A DNA stretch of 39,986 nucleotides from Anaerolineales bacterium (GCA_016932165.1 JAFGDK010000083.1:1-39986); one strand, 5' to 3'. Counted from the stretch's first letter, positions 7,392 to 16,607 are shown. The notes: generated by a model from the sequence alone, not told the origin. Numbers and translations are program-made.

Positions 7392-8429
7392 ATGAGCAAG
7401 TTAAAAAACAAATTCTCCCCATACTGGGTGAATGTGATGATCCTGGTATTTCTGTTGGTTATCAATATTGCGGTTGGAGCGGTGTTCATTCCTCCGGGAA
7501 CTTTGACTCGCATTATGGCCAGTCGACTCCCGTTTGTTAATCTTGAAACTGTCTGGCCCACTCACTTTGAGACCATTATCCTCAGCATCCGGATCCCGCA
7601 TGCTTTCCTGATTATGATGACTGGAGCGGCTTTGGGAGCCAGTGGGGCAGCGTATCAGGGCTTGTTCCGTAACCCGCTGGCTGACCCCTACCTGATCGGG
7701 GTTGCCTCTGGCGCAGGACTCGGCGCAGTTGGGGCCTTATCACTCAACTGGCCGGATACGATGCTTGGTTTCTATCTTGTTCCGGTGGGTGCGTTCCTTG
7801 GAGCTGTGTTGACGGTGGTGGTGGTGTATAACCTGGCCCGCATTGGCAACCTCGTCCCGCTGACCACCCTGATCCTGGCGGGGGTAGCGGTTGGGGCATT
7901 TACCTCTGCCTTGACCTCCTTCCTGATGCTGTGGGATCAGGATCAAATTCACCGGGCAATTGCCTTCTTGCTGGGAGGCTCACCGATGGCAGGGTGGGAA
8001 CCGGTCATGGCTGCATTGCCCTACATGGTAATCGGGATGGGGTCTCTTTCTCTCTTAGGATACCCGCTCAATATCCTACAATTTGGAGATGAACAAGCCA
8101 AACAGCTGGGCCTACCAGTGGACCGGATTAAAACATTGATCATCATCGTGGCCTCAATCACCACCGCGGTTGCCGTTTCTTTTTCGGGTGTGATCGGCTT
8201 TGTCGGACTTGTTGTGCCGCATATCCTGCGATTGATTTGGGGACCAGATTACCGCCGGTTGATCCCGCTTTCAATTCTACTGGGGGGATCGACATTGTTG
8301 GCTGCAGACATGCTTGCCCGCTGGGTGCTGGCTCCCCGCGTGTTGCCGGTTGGGATTGTGACTGCTGTGATCGGCGCCCCATTCTTCCTGTGGATCTTGC
8401 GGCGGGCAAAGGCGGAGGTTTTCTGGTAG
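7392..8429 (+). CDS. btuC: Cobalamin ABC transporter permease (FecCD/BtuC family)
   Basis: A 345-residue permease with about ten hydrophobic segments, normal for BtuC/FecCD proteins. Typical family blocks are R-I-P-H-A-F-L-I-M-M-T-G-A-A-L-G-A-S-G, Y-Q-G-L-F-R-N-P-L-A-D-P-Y-L-I-G, and near the C-terminus G-V-I-G-F-V-G-L-V-V-P-H-I-L-R. The L-G-G-S-P-M-A-G-W block and the A-x-L-G-L-P region match the part that contacts the ATPase. It forms the membrane channel for corrinoid uptake, working as a homodimer in the known family members. ATG at 7392 is preceded only by a weak GGGATTG site. The ATPase gene starts one base after its stop, indicating translational coupling. Confidence 0.92.
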   Translation: MSKLKNKFSPYWVNVMILVFLLVINIAVGAVFIPPGTLTRIMASRLPFVNLETVWPTHFETIILSIRIPHAFLIMMTGAALGASGAAYQGLFRNPLADPYLIGVASGAGLGAVGALSLNWPDTMLGFYLVPVGAFLGAVLTVVVVYNLARIGNLVPLTTLILAGVAVGAFTSALTSFLMLWDQDQIHRAIAFLLGGSPMAGWEPVMAALPYMVIGMGSLSLLGYPLNILQFGDEQAKQLGLPVDRIKTLIIIVASITTAVAVSFSGVIGFVGLVVPHILRLIWGPDYRRLIPLSILLGGSTLLAADMLARWVLAPRVLPVGIVTAVIGAPFFLWILRRAKAEVFW

Positions 8430-8430
8430 C

Positions 8431-9210
8431 ATGCTGAGTTTAAAGGACCTTGTGATTGATTATGGTGAGAACCGAGTTGTTGATCAGGTGTCTCTGAGCG
8501 TAGAACCAGGAGAAGTAGTTGCCCTGATAGGACCGAATGGCGCTGGAAAAACATCTCTGGTTCGCGGCATCAGCGGGGTGACAGAAATTACTTCTGGATC
8601 TGTTACCTTCAATCAAATCGATCTGATTTCGCTGAAGCCGCAACAACGGGCACGAATTATGGCTGTAGTTCCCCAGCTCTCTTTTATGGGAGGCGCTTAC
8701 GTGGTCGAACAGGCGGTCATGATGGGACGCACTGCCCATATGTCCTGGCTTGGAAATCCTTCTGATGAGGACTGGCGCCATGTGGAGGCCGCGATGGAGG
8801 TCACCAAAACTAAATCGCTGACTGGCCGGCGGATTGCGGAGCTGTCTGGTGGAGAGCAGCAACGGGTAATGCTGGCGCGCTCCCTGGCTCAGAATTCGCC
8901 CCTGATGGTCTTGGACGAGCCCACCAATCACCTCGACTTGCAACACCAGGGGGCGATCTTATCACTGGTCAGGCAGCAATGCCGGGTCAGAAAACTGGCT
9001 GTGCTGATGGTGCTGCATGATCTAAACCTGGTCTCGTTATTTGCAGATAAGGCTGTCCTGATTGTGGGCGGCCGGCTTCTTGCGTCTGGCACGCCAGATC
9101 AAGTTCTAACTGAAGAGATGATCAGCGCGGCCTATCAAACCGAGCTTGATGTTATTCCCCATCCGCGTACTTCCAATCCAATCATTTTGCAAAGAACATT
9201 CCGTGAATAG
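8431..9210 (+). CDS. btuD: Cobalamin ABC transporter ATP-binding protein
   Basis: A 259-residue ABC ATPase with Walker A G-P-N-G-A-G-K-T-S (about 34-42), Q-loop P-Q-L-S, signature L-S-G-G-E-Q-Q-R (about 138), Walker B L-M-V-L-D-E-P-T-N-H-L-D (about 160) and switch His in V-L-H-D-L-N-L. The arrangement and length match the FecE/BtuD group. It drives import through the permease encoded just upstream. Only one base separates the stop of the permease gene and this ATG. Assignment to B12 rather than iron rests on the riboswitch at the head of the operon. Confidence 0.92.
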   Translation: MLSLKDLVIDYGENRVVDQVSLSVEPGEVVALIGPNGAGKTSLVRGISGVTEITSGSVTFNQIDLISLKPQQRARIMAVVPQLSFMGGAYVVEQAVMMGRTAHMSWLGNPSDEDWRHVEAAMEVTKTKSLTGRRIAELSGGEQQRVMLARSLAQNSPLMVLDEPTNHLDLQHQGAILSLVRQQCRVRKLAVLMVLHDLNLVSLFADKAVLIVGGRLLASGTPDQVLTEEMISAAYQTELDVIPHPRTSNPIILQRTFRE

Positions 9211-9247
9211 CTGCTGCCAATCGAGCTGATCGCTTCTGCCTGAGGAG

Positions 9248-9270
9248 CGGGATTTGCCCCTCAAATCCCG
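9248..9270 (+). terminator. Hairpin after btuD, possible terminator without T-run
   Basis: CGGGATTTG (9248-9256) pairs with CAAATCCCG (9262-9270), loop CCCCT. It sits 38 bases after the btuD stop. No T-run follows, so a true terminator role is uncertain. Confidence 0.4.
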
Positions 9271-9282
9271 GATAGATTACAT

Positions 9283-9298
9283 CTATTGAATTCAATAG
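9283..9298. repeat. 16-bp perfect palindrome
   Basis: CTATTGAATTCAATAG is a complete palindrome, operator-like in form, but it lies at the 3' ends of both flanking genes. Confidence 0.5.
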
Positions 9299-9429
9299 TT
9301 AATTTCGATGTGGGTTGGGACAATCGTCACTGCTCTTCTCAATTCTTCCGGTCTACACTATAGTCACCAAGAGAACGAGTAAGTCGTGAGCATAAGCTTC
9401 CTGTTCGTTACTCTTTACCTTTCCTAATT

Positions 9430-9453
9430 GGAGCCGCATGGGGATGCGGCTCC
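9430..9453. terminator. GC-rich hairpin between convergent genes
   Basis: GGAGCCGCAT (9430-9439) pairs with ATGCGGCTCC (9444-9453), loop GGGG. It is 12 bases beyond the stop of the minus-strand LysR gene and may end transcription from either side, though neither side has a clear T-run. Confidence 0.5.
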
Positions 9454-9464
9454 GAAAGTTTAAC

Positions 9465-10391
9465 TCACAGATTAAATGGCAGGGGAAGCAAATCTCTGTT
9501 GGAAGGGTCGTGAACAAAACTCCAGAAAGCTTCGGTTACACGTTGCGGAGAGTTCAGGCTTCTTCTTACCATAAAAACGCGCCGGTGAAGAGCCCAGCCG
9601 CCCAAATCAACAATTTCCACTTTTCCCAATGCTTTTGCCTCTAAAGCCAGATTTTCAGTTACAAAAGAGATGCCATATCCAGCCCCAACAGCCTGGACAA
9701 TCCCTTCAGCATTTCCCAACTCCATAAAGACATTCAGATCCTCATATTGGATATCATGTTTGCTCAATTCCGAGAGTACCACCCGGCGCGATCCAGATGT
9801 AGGCTCCCGCATGATAATTTTCTGATCAAGCAGGTCACATGGCGTGATGTCGTCACTCCCTCCCCAAGGGTGTCCAGAAGGAACGATCATTCGAATCGTA
9901 TCGACATATAAAGTCTGGGATTGGATTGAAGGCGAATCGAATTCATGCGTGACGACAGCAAGATGGGCTTCTTCCTTCAACAGTTTTTTGGCAACCTCAC
10001 CGGACGCACACGGTAAAATACTGACAAGCACATCAGGGAAGCGGTTGCGGAAGCGTGCCGCAAGGTGCGGCAATACATACTTCCCAGAGGCGGCGCTGCA
10101 GGCAATCCGTAAATTGCCTACTGCTCGATCCTGAATCGCTTCCATCATATCCTTAATCTGGTTGGATTGTGCGATTAATTTCCTTGCCCAGGGAATTAAC
10201 ATCGTGCCAGCTTCAGTGAGAACAAGCTGGTTCCCCTTTCGTTCAAATAGCTGTACGCCGAGGTTTTTTTCGAGGGTTTTAATATGGTGGCTGATGGTAG
10301 GTTGGGTGAGGTTCATTTGCTTGCTTGTTTCAGAGAAACTGAGGGTTTCAGCTGCAATGATAAATGCTCTTACTCTGGTTAGATCAATCAT
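9465..10391 (-). CDS. LysR-family transcriptional regulator
   Basis: 308 residues from the ATG at 10391, chosen over the GTG two codons upstream because GGGAG lies 5 bases before the ATG and overlaps the GTG. An N-terminal winged helix-turn-helix (about 1-60: F-S-E-T-S-K-Q-M-N-L-T-Q-P-T-I-S-H-H-I) is followed by a LysR effector domain. The R-E-P-T-S-G-S-R-R segment and the G-N-A-E-G-I-V-Q-A-V-G-A-G-Y-G-I-S-F-V block place it in the CysL/CbbR/YeiE-like group. The effector is unknown. It is divergent from the c-di-GMP operon across only 91 bases that hold inverted repeats, so it probably represses itself and may control that operon. Confidence 0.9.
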   Translation of the reverse strand: MIDLTRVRAFIIAAETLSFSETSKQMNLTQPTISHHIKTLEKNLGVQLFERKGNQLVLTEAGTMLIPWARKLIAQSNQIKDMMEAIQDRAVGNLRIACSAASGKYVLPHLAARFRNRFPDVLVSILPCASGEVAKKLLKEEAHLAVVTHEFDSPSIQSQTLYVDTIRMIVPSGHPWGGSDDITPCDLLDQKIIMREPTSGSRRVVLSELSKHDIQYEDLNVFMELGNAEGIVQAVGAGYGISFVTENLALEAKALGKVEIVDLGGWALHRRVFMVRRSLNSPQRVTEAFWSFVHDPSNRDLLPLPFNL

Positions 10392-10401
10392 CGACACTCC
10401 C

Positions 10402-10452
10402 GTTTGGACAATTTATGTCTAAACCAGACGGTGGGGAAAAATTGACGTCTGG
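10402..10452. promoter_or_regulatory. Inverted repeats between lysR-type gene and diguanylate cyclase gene
   Basis: GTTTGGACA (10402-10410) and TGTCTAAAC (10416-10424) form a 9-bp repeat with one mismatch around ATTTA. A second pair, CCAGACG (10424-10430) and CGTCTGG (10446-10452), overlaps the -35 of the forward promoter. Such doubled dyads in a divergent gap are typical LysR-type binding sites. The assignment to this regulator is inferred from position. Confidence 0.5.
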
Positions 10453-10473
10453 AAAAGCTTTCTTGGATATAAT
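10442..10473 (+). promoter_or_regulatory. Promoter of the c-di-GMP operon
   Basis: TTGACG (10442-10447) and TATAAT (10468-10473) are near-consensus elements but 20 bases apart, longer than the usual 17, which suggests a need for an activator. Transcription would start at about 10480, almost at the GTG start codon at 10483. Confidence 0.5.
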
Positions 10474-10482
10474 ACCCTTATT

Positions 10483-12567
10483 GTGAACCGATTGTATACA
10501 AAAATTACCGAATTATTTGACCCAATCTACCAGATGATCCTGGGACAGGAGAAATCTCAGAGAGACTCTGTGCTTCTAATGGCGCTAGTGCTTCTTTCTG
10601 TCCCTTTGATTGTTGGGTCGGTCTTAATGGGGATTTTTCTTTTATTCGTTGGCAATCGCTCAATCGATTGGTCGAATGTGCTGATGGTTGGTGCGATTAC
10701 AGTGGTTGGATTGTTCTTAATCTGGAAAAAGCGATATATAGCTGCTCGTTGGGTGGTTGTTTGGGGCCTGTTTTTCCTCTCCATTTGGGGAACAATTCAG
10801 TACGGTTTTACTTTTTTGGGCGTGCTGGGTTACGTGGTTACCCTGTTGATTGCATTTCTGGTGGTCGACAACCACCATGGAATTATTCTATTGGTGATCT
10901 TCTTACCGCCTGTTGTTTATCGCCTGTTCACGCCTGAACAGGATCACCAAGCTTCCACAATCCTGGCCTATATGGGGATGATGTCGGTGGTGAGTTTTTT
11001 GCTTGGACTGCTAAATTTTCTCAATGAACGCGCCAAGAACAGCCTAGTCCAGATCAATACTTTGGAGGCAGTTCAGCAAGCTGGGGTTTCTGTGATGTCC
11101 TCACTGGATCTGCAGGAGACGACTGCAAAAATCCTGGATGAGTTAAAGAATATCTTGCCGCATGATTCAGCTTCTGTGTTGCTTGTCCGTGAAGGTGGTG
11201 AGGGGAAAGAGGTTGAGTTGGTAGCTTGCAGCGGCTGGGAAAATCCCTATGATGTGATTGGAATCAAATTTCCGATACCTGGCGACAACCCTAATTCGAT
11301 CGTCATCCAGGAAGGTCGTCCATATATCCTCAGGAATGCGCCTGAAGACTACCCGCCATTTAGAGAAGAACCCCACAACCACATTCTTTCCTGGCTGGGT
11401 GTACCACTGATCACCAAGGGCGAAATCATCGGGATGATGGCGATTGATTCCGGTAAGGAAGGATATTTTTCTGAAGAACATATCCGCGTGGTGACTGCCT
11501 TTGCAGATCACGTGGCCATTGCGATTGAGAATGCGCGTTTATTCGAAATCACTACCCAGGCGATTAACCATCGTTCAATCCTGTACCGCGCCTCCCAGGA
11601 GGTGATCAGAGCTGGAGCTGACCTGGAATATATCTACAAGACGATTCATCAGGCTGCCAGCGAATTGATGCCAGCTGAAGCCTTTGTTATCACCCTGTTG
11701 GATGAAGCGGAGGAGTTTATCGATGGTGCTTATCTGATCGACAAGGGCGGCCGTGAGGGGCATCTTCACATTCCTCTGGGAGAGGGGTTATCCGGGGCAG
11801 TAATTGAAACTGGCAGATCTTTTTTGGTCTCGGACCTTTTAGAAGAACAGGAATTTGAAGGGGAACACTTTGGAGAGGAAGAGGAGGTGCGCTCGCTGGT
11901 GGCGGTGCCATTTTCCATTGGGAATAAGGTGATCGGTATGCTCTCCGCTCAATCGTATCAGCCGGATGCTTATGGTCAGGAGGAGTTGGAGTTACTACAG
12001 TTATTGGCTGCCCAGGCGGGCGTGGCGATTGAAAATGCGCGTCTTCTCGCCCGGATGGAGCATATGGCAAAAACAGATTCGCTGACCGGCCTCAAGAACC
12101 GGCGCGCCTTCGATGCCGCATTGAATGATGAAATTATCCGGGCAGCACGCTACGGTTACCCTCTGGCACTGATGATACTGGACATTGATGATTTCAAACA
12201 ATTCAATGACCATTTTGGGCACAGCAAGGGAGATAACCACCTGGTAGAGATCGCTGAGCTGATTGTCCGGTCTGTTCGGGAGACAGATTTGGTCGCACGG
12301 ATCGGAGGAGAGGAATTCAGCGTAATTCTGCCACACACTTCTCGGGAAGGGGCGATTGAACTGGCCGAGAGGGTCAGATTGAATGTTCAGCACTCCTATG
12401 AAGGAATGATTACTGGGGGGGGAACTGTCAGCATTGGGGTGGCAGAATATCCGCGGGATGGGATTGTTCCCTCTGATCTGTTTGATGCAGCTGATCTGGT
12501 GATGTTCCGCATTAAAAGAACCGGGAAGAATCGAGTGGGGATACCGGGTAAAGAGGAACAGATCTGA
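10483..12567 (+). CDS. Membrane GAF-GAF-GGDEF diguanylate cyclase
   Basis: A 694-residue protein. About five or six hydrophobic segments at roughly 25-180 form a membrane sensor region. Two GAF domains follow (about 200-350 and 365-520), the first ending in D-H-V-A-I-A-I-E-N-A-R-L, then a GGDEF domain from about 530. The active-site motif is G-G-E-E-F (about 608-612), consistent with synthesis of cyclic di-GMP from two GTP. R-E-T-D lies five residues before it, the R-x-x-D inhibitory site for product feedback. The GTG start has no ribosome binding site and lies about ten bases after a TATAAT, so the mRNA may be leaderless; an internal start before the first membrane segment is the alternative. 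The stop overlaps the start of the HD-GYP gene by one base. Confidence 0.9.
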   Translation: MNRLYTKITELFDPIYQMILGQEKSQRDSVLLMALVLLSVPLIVGSVLMGIFLLFVGNRSIDWSNVLMVGAITVVGLFLIWKKRYIAARWVVVWGLFFLSIWGTIQYGFTFLGVLGYVVTLLIAFLVVDNHHGIILLVIFLPPVVYRLFTPEQDHQASTILAYMGMMSVVSFLLGLLNFLNERAKNSLVQINTLEAVQQAGVSVMSSLDLQETTAKILDELKNILPHDSASVLLVREGGEGKEVELVACSGWENPYDVIGIKFPIPGDNPNSIVIQEGRPYILRNAPEDYPPFREEPHNHILSWLGVPLITKGEIIGMMAIDSGKEGYFSEEHIRVVTAFADHVAIAIENARLFEITTQAINHRSILYRASQEVIRAGADLEYIYKTIHQAASELMPAEAFVITLLDEAEEFIDGAYLIDKGGREGHLHIPLGEGLSGAVIETGRSFLVSDLLEEQEFEGEHFGEEEEVRSLVAVPFSIGNKVIGMLSAQSYQPDAYGQEELELLQLLAAQAGVAIENARLLARMEHMAKTDSLTGLKNRRAFDAALNDEIIRAARYGYPLALMILDIDDFKQFNDHFGHSKGDNHLVEIAELIVRSVRETDLVARIGGEEFSVILPHTSREGAIELAERVRLNVQHSYEGMITGGGTVSIGVAEYPRDGIVPSDLFDAADLVMFRIKRTGKNRVGIPGKEEQI

Positions 12568-15500
12568 TGACTGAAATTTCGGCCTCTTCTTCTAATCTAA
12601 ACCGCTGGCTGGATGCAACCAATTTGGCCGCTGAGATACTGCACAATGCCATCACTTCTGAGGAGGAAGTATTCAAGTTATTTAGTAAGCAGGTCGGGGA
12701 GCTAAAACTTCGGGGCGGGATTGCTCTTCATAATCCAGCTGATAACCGGCTGTATTTCAAATCCATCGCTGAATCGGAACAGAGGGGAATCTTGAAAAGA
12801 TTCGAAGAGATGTTGAATCTTCATGCCAAAGAGTATTCAATTGGGATAAACCAGGTAGAGGTATATCGCAAGGCATTTGTAGATGGTGAGGATGTATTTG
12901 TTCCCAACACCTCAACAGTGGTTTCCCAGATGTTGCCAATTGCTGATCGCGGTATGATCTCTCGGATTGTGGAGGCGTTTGGACGCGATCCTGGGGCTTA
13001 CATGCCAATCTATGATCAAGAGAAGATCATTGGCGTGCTGAATATTGCCGGTCCCAACCTGTCTGCGGACGATATGCCAGCCCTGAAGGCCTTTGCCAAT
13101 ATTATTTCAGCCGCCATGTTAAATGTTTCCTTAATCAATGAACTAAGGGCACAAGAATCTGCCTACCGGAGTCTTTTTGATAATTTACCAGTGGGTATTT
13201 TCCGTTTGGATAAAGATGCAAATTTCATCATGGCAAACCCGGTATTGCTTAAGCAATTCCAAATCCCAGATCTTGAACAGCTGCGCGGGAAATCACTTAG
13301 TGTTTCAAAATTTAGACCGTTGCATTCTCGTGAGAGAATGTTAAAGAAGTTACATGCCGAAGGGGAAATCATTGGATACGAATCTGAATGGATCAATGAG
13401 TCGGGAGACCGAATTTTATTAAAAGAGAATATCAGGGTAAAGTTTGATTCAAAAGGTGAGGTGGCTTTCTATGAAGGATCAGTAGAGGACATCACGCACC
13501 AGATGCATACCGATTCCATTCTGAAAAAACAGCTGGATGATCTCATGCTCCTGAACCAGATTGCGGCGGCTGGCGCTGGTGCCACCTCTCTGGATGATTT
13601 GCTGATCTCGATCACGGATGTGATTGGAGACCATCTTTTCCCAGATCATTTTGGCGTGATACTCTGGAGTGAGGCGGAAGGTGTGCTCAAGCTGCATCCT
13701 TCCTACCGCGGCATCCCTGATGAATATAAATTTCAGCGTTTTCTGCCAGGTCAGGGTGTGGTGGGTAAGGCCTTCTCAAGTGGTAGGGCGATCCTCCTTC
13801 CGGATGTAAGCCGTGAAGAAGCTTATATTTCTGCCGGGCAGGCAATGGGCTCTGAACTGTGTGTGCCGATCAAGGCGGGAGATCGGGTGATTGGTGTGCT
13901 CAACGCTGAGAGAAAAGAGATCAACTCTTTTGGGGTTGAAGACCAGATGTTATTGCAAACGATTGCAGACCAAATTGCCACAGCGCTGGACAAGGTTACT
14001 TTCTTCGATGCAGTTGAGAACCAGGCTTTGCAACTGGCTTTACTGAATGAGGCTGTGCTAACCACCAGCCGCATTTTGGATCCCAATGAGTTGATTCATT
14101 TGATTGCCACCCAAATAAGAGAGATGCTGGAGCCAGATTTCTTCACAGTTACCCTGTACGATTCAGACCACCAGCAGCTTGAAATCGCAATCACTGTTAG
14201 CAACGGTGTCATCGATCATAGTTACAGCAATTTCATCCTGCCATTGGAGAAGGGGGGATTGACCTCCCTGGTGATAGAAACCGGTCAGGTCTTACATGTC
14301 GATGATCTACAATCCAGCCCGCTGATTGTGGGCATTGAACAGTTCCAAACCCGGATGGAAGGTTCGTGGGTTGGTGTTCCACTCATCTCCGGTAAGAATG
14401 TGATTGGTGCGCTGACTGTCCAGTATTATGACAAAAAAGTGGTGTCAGAAGACCAAACCCAATTTTTGGTATCCCTGGCATCGCATGCTGCAATTGCGAT
14501 CACCAACGGCCGCCTCTTTGATGATGTAAGCCAGCGGTTTAAATTGAGCAATCTGCTGGCAGGGATTAGTGAATCCTTAAACCGGGCACTTTCAATGAGT
14601 GAAGTTGTTGAGGCAATTGGTGAGGGTACCTGCGAATTGATGTCGAACAACGGCGGAATGATCTTGCTGTCTGATGAGAACCAGGAACTGAGCTGCATCT
14701 GGCAGAAAAATATCTCTGATGGATTTGTTGCGTTGCTTGGCAATACAATTGCCGGAGATCAGATTTTGCGTCCAAAGCCCTGGATATGCCCTGATTGCAG
14801 CAAGTTACTGGCGGACCATCCTTTGCGTCAGGCTGCCCTGGAGAATGATATTGGGGCTGTATCTCTTTGGCCTTTGGTTTACGAGGACCAGACCATTGCG
14901 GTAATTGGTTGTGTGAAACCAGAACCATACACCTGGGGGGATATTGAACAGCAGGCGATGATGACCTTTACCCGCCAGGCAGCGGTGTCAATCCAGAATG
15001 CCCGTTTACTTGAGTCTGAACGCAACCGCCGCATGGAAGCGGAAGCGTTATTTAAAACGACTACGGCTCTTACCTCAAATTTAGATTTGGGCCGTGTATT
15101 AAACAATATCCTTGTGGAACTTTACCGCGTGGTGGATTATGCCAGCGCGGGGATCCACCTTTTAGAGCTAAACAAGCTCAGGACTGTTGCTGTGCAGGGA
15201 TTGATGATCGACCCGACTGAGATCATCGGGCGAGAGCTGCCGACATCTGCTTCTATAGTAGAACAATTGGAAAGCACACATGAGCCAATTGTCATCCAGG
15301 ATATCCATCTGCATGAATCCTTTGAATTATTCGACCAGATTAACTATGTGCGTGCCTGGATCGGTGTCCCGCTGATTGTTGGCGAACGCATGATTGGAGC
15401 GCTGACCATTGAAAGCGATCAGGTAGGCGGTCTGGATCAGGGTGATGCCCAGAAAGCGATTGCTTTTGCCAACCAGGCAGCGATTGCTATCGAGACGGCC

Positions 15501-16607
15501 CGTTTATTTGGCCAGACCCAGCGCAGATTCAAGGTGCTTCAAGCTATTCACACCATCGACCAAGCGATCTCCCGCAGCCTGGATCTTTCCCTTACTTTTG
15601 ATGTTCTCCTTGAACAAGCCATGAGCCTGCTGAATGTTGATCTGATCAGGATCTTCTCATTTGATACTGAAGCCCGGATATTTGAGCTGGAAGCTGAGAA
15701 AACTTACCTGTCAGCTAATCCTGTGCGCAGGTCAGGATTGTTCAATCCCGAAATTGTATGGGGTGCGGTAAATTCTCGTGAAATTGTGTACGCAGAATTA
15801 AAATCTACCGTTGGCGAATTTGCTTCACCATTATTGCGCGGCTACTCGGTGGCACCTCTGATCACCAGGGGAGCGATTAGAGGTGTGATTGAAATATTTA
15901 GTGAGAATGTATTCAGTCCCAATGAGGAATGGACTGACCTGTTGAACACGCTCTCGACCCAGGCAGCGATTGCCATTGAGAATGATAATTTGTTTTCAAG
16001 TCTGAAAAGGTCGAATGAAGAACTGGTTTCGGCCTACGATCGAACCCTTGAGGGATGGGCCTATGCGCTTGAACTCCGAGATCGAGAAACAATTGGTCAT
16101 TCTCGGCGGGTGACTGAATTAACCATGCGCCTGGCGCGCCGGCTGGGACTGAGTGGAGCAGACCTGGCAAATATCCGCCGGGGGACTTTGCTGCACGATA
16201 TTGGTAAAATGGGGCTGCCGGACAGCGTATTGTTGAAAAAAGGCCCGTTAACCAAAGATGAAGAAAAGCAGATGCAAAAACATCCTGAGCTGGCTTTTCA
16301 AATGCTCAGTCCGATCCCGTACTTAAAGCCGGCATTGGAAATCCCTTATTATCATCATGAAAAATGGGATGGAAGCGGTTACCCGCATGGTTTGGCGGGT
16401 GAAGAAATTCCCCTGGCTGCCCGTATCTTTGCTGTGGTGGATGTATGGGATGCGGTAGTCTTTGACCGTCCCTACCGTGAAGCCTGGACGAAGCAAGATG
16501 CCTATGAATACATCAGAGAGCAAGCGGGCAAACATTTTGATCCGAAGATTGTTGAGGTGTTTCTGGATATTATCAAACCCGAACTATCTGCAACGGATTT
16601 GGAATAA
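12567..16607 (+). CDS. PAS/multi-GAF/HD-GYP cyclic di-GMP phosphodiesterase
   Basis: A 1346-residue soluble sensor enzyme. I see a GAF-like domain (about 15-195), a PAS domain (about 195-315; Y-R-S-L-F-D-N-L-P-V-G-I-F), then about five more GAF domains, most ending in a version of A-A-I-A-I-E-N-x-R-L-F. The C-terminal domain from about 1155 is HD-GYP: H-S-R-R-V, L-L-H-D-I-G-K (about 1208-1214), H-H-E-K-W-D-G-S-G-Y-P (GYP near 1270). It should hydrolyse cyclic di-GMP. One GAF has a C-P-D-C pair that could bind a metal or act as a redox switch (uncertain). It is translationally coupled to the diguanylate cyclase, so synthesis and breakdown enzymes are made together. Ligands of the GAF domains are unknown. 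Confidence 0.92.
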   Translation: MTEISASSSNLNRWLDATNLAAEILHNAITSEEEVFKLFSKQVGELKLRGGIALHNPADNRLYFKSIAESEQRGILKRFEEMLNLHAKEYSIGINQVEVYRKAFVDGEDVFVPNTSTVVSQMLPIADRGMISRIVEAFGRDPGAYMPIYDQEKIIGVLNIAGPNLSADDMPALKAFANIISAAMLNVSLINELRAQESAYRSLFDNLPVGIFRLDKDANFIMANPVLLKQFQIPDLEQLRGKSLSVSKFRPLHSRERMLKKLHAEGEIIGYESEWINESGDRILLKENIRVKFDSKGEVAFYEGSVEDITHQMHTDSILKKQLDDLMLLNQIAAAGAGATSLDDLLISITDVIGDHLFPDHFGVILWSEAEGVLKLHPSYRGIPDEYKFQRFLPGQGVVGKAFSSGRAILLPDVSREEAYISAGQAMGSELCVPIKAGDRVIGVLNAERKEINSFGVEDQMLLQTIADQIATALDKVTFFDAVENQALQLALLNEAVLTTSRILDPNELIHLIATQIREMLEPDFFTVTLYDSDHQQLEIAITVSNGVIDHSYSNFILPLEKGGLTSLVIETGQVLHVDDLQSSPLIVGIEQFQTRMEGSWVGVPLISGKNVIGALTVQYYDKKVVSEDQTQFLVSLASHAAIAITNGRLFDDVSQRFKLSNLLAGISESLNRALSMSEVVEAIGEGTCELMSNNGGMILLSDENQELSCIWQKNISDGFVALLGNTIAGDQILRPKPWICPDCSKLLADHPLRQAALENDIGAVSLWPLVYEDQTIAVIGCVKPEPYTWGDIEQQAMMTFTRQAAVSIQNARLLESERNRRMEAEALFKTTTALTSNLDLGRVLNNILVELYRVVDYASAGIHLLELNKLRTVAVQGLMIDPTEIIGRELPTSASIVEQLESTHEPIVIQDIHLHESFELFDQINYVRAWIGVPLIVGERMIGALTIESDQVGGLDQGDAQKAIAFANQAAIAIETARLFGQTQRRFKVLQAIHTIDQAISRSLDLSLTFDVLLEQAMSLLNVDLIRIFSFDTEARIFELEAEKTYLSANPVRRSGLFNPEIVWGAVNSREIVYAELKSTVGEFASPLLRGYSVAPLITRGAIRGVIEIFSENVFSPNEEWTDLLNTLSTQAAIAIENDNLFSSLKRSNEELVSAYDRTLEGWAYALELRDRETIGHSRRVTELTMRLARRLGLSGADLANIRRGTLLHDIGKMGLPDSVLLKKGPLTKDEEKQMQKHPELAFQMLSPIPYLKPALEIPYYHHEKWDGSGYPHGLAGEEIPLAARIFAVVDVWDAVVFDRPYREAWTKQDAYEYIREQAGKHFDPKIVEVFLDIIKPELSATDLE

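Larger units (their letters stand above)
9211..9464. other. Convergent intergenic region with three inverted repeats
   Basis: No gene is seen in this 254-base gap between the converging btuD and lysR-type genes. It contains a 9-bp stem just after btuD, a 16-bp perfect palindrome at 9283-9298, and a 10-bp stem at 9430-9453. Confidence 0.5.

Noticed and set aside
9465..10391. Naming the LysR regulator after selenium metabolism because of the nearby candidate selenoprotein
   Set aside because: It lies over 7 kb away with unrelated genes between, and nothing in its sequence allows me to assign an effector.
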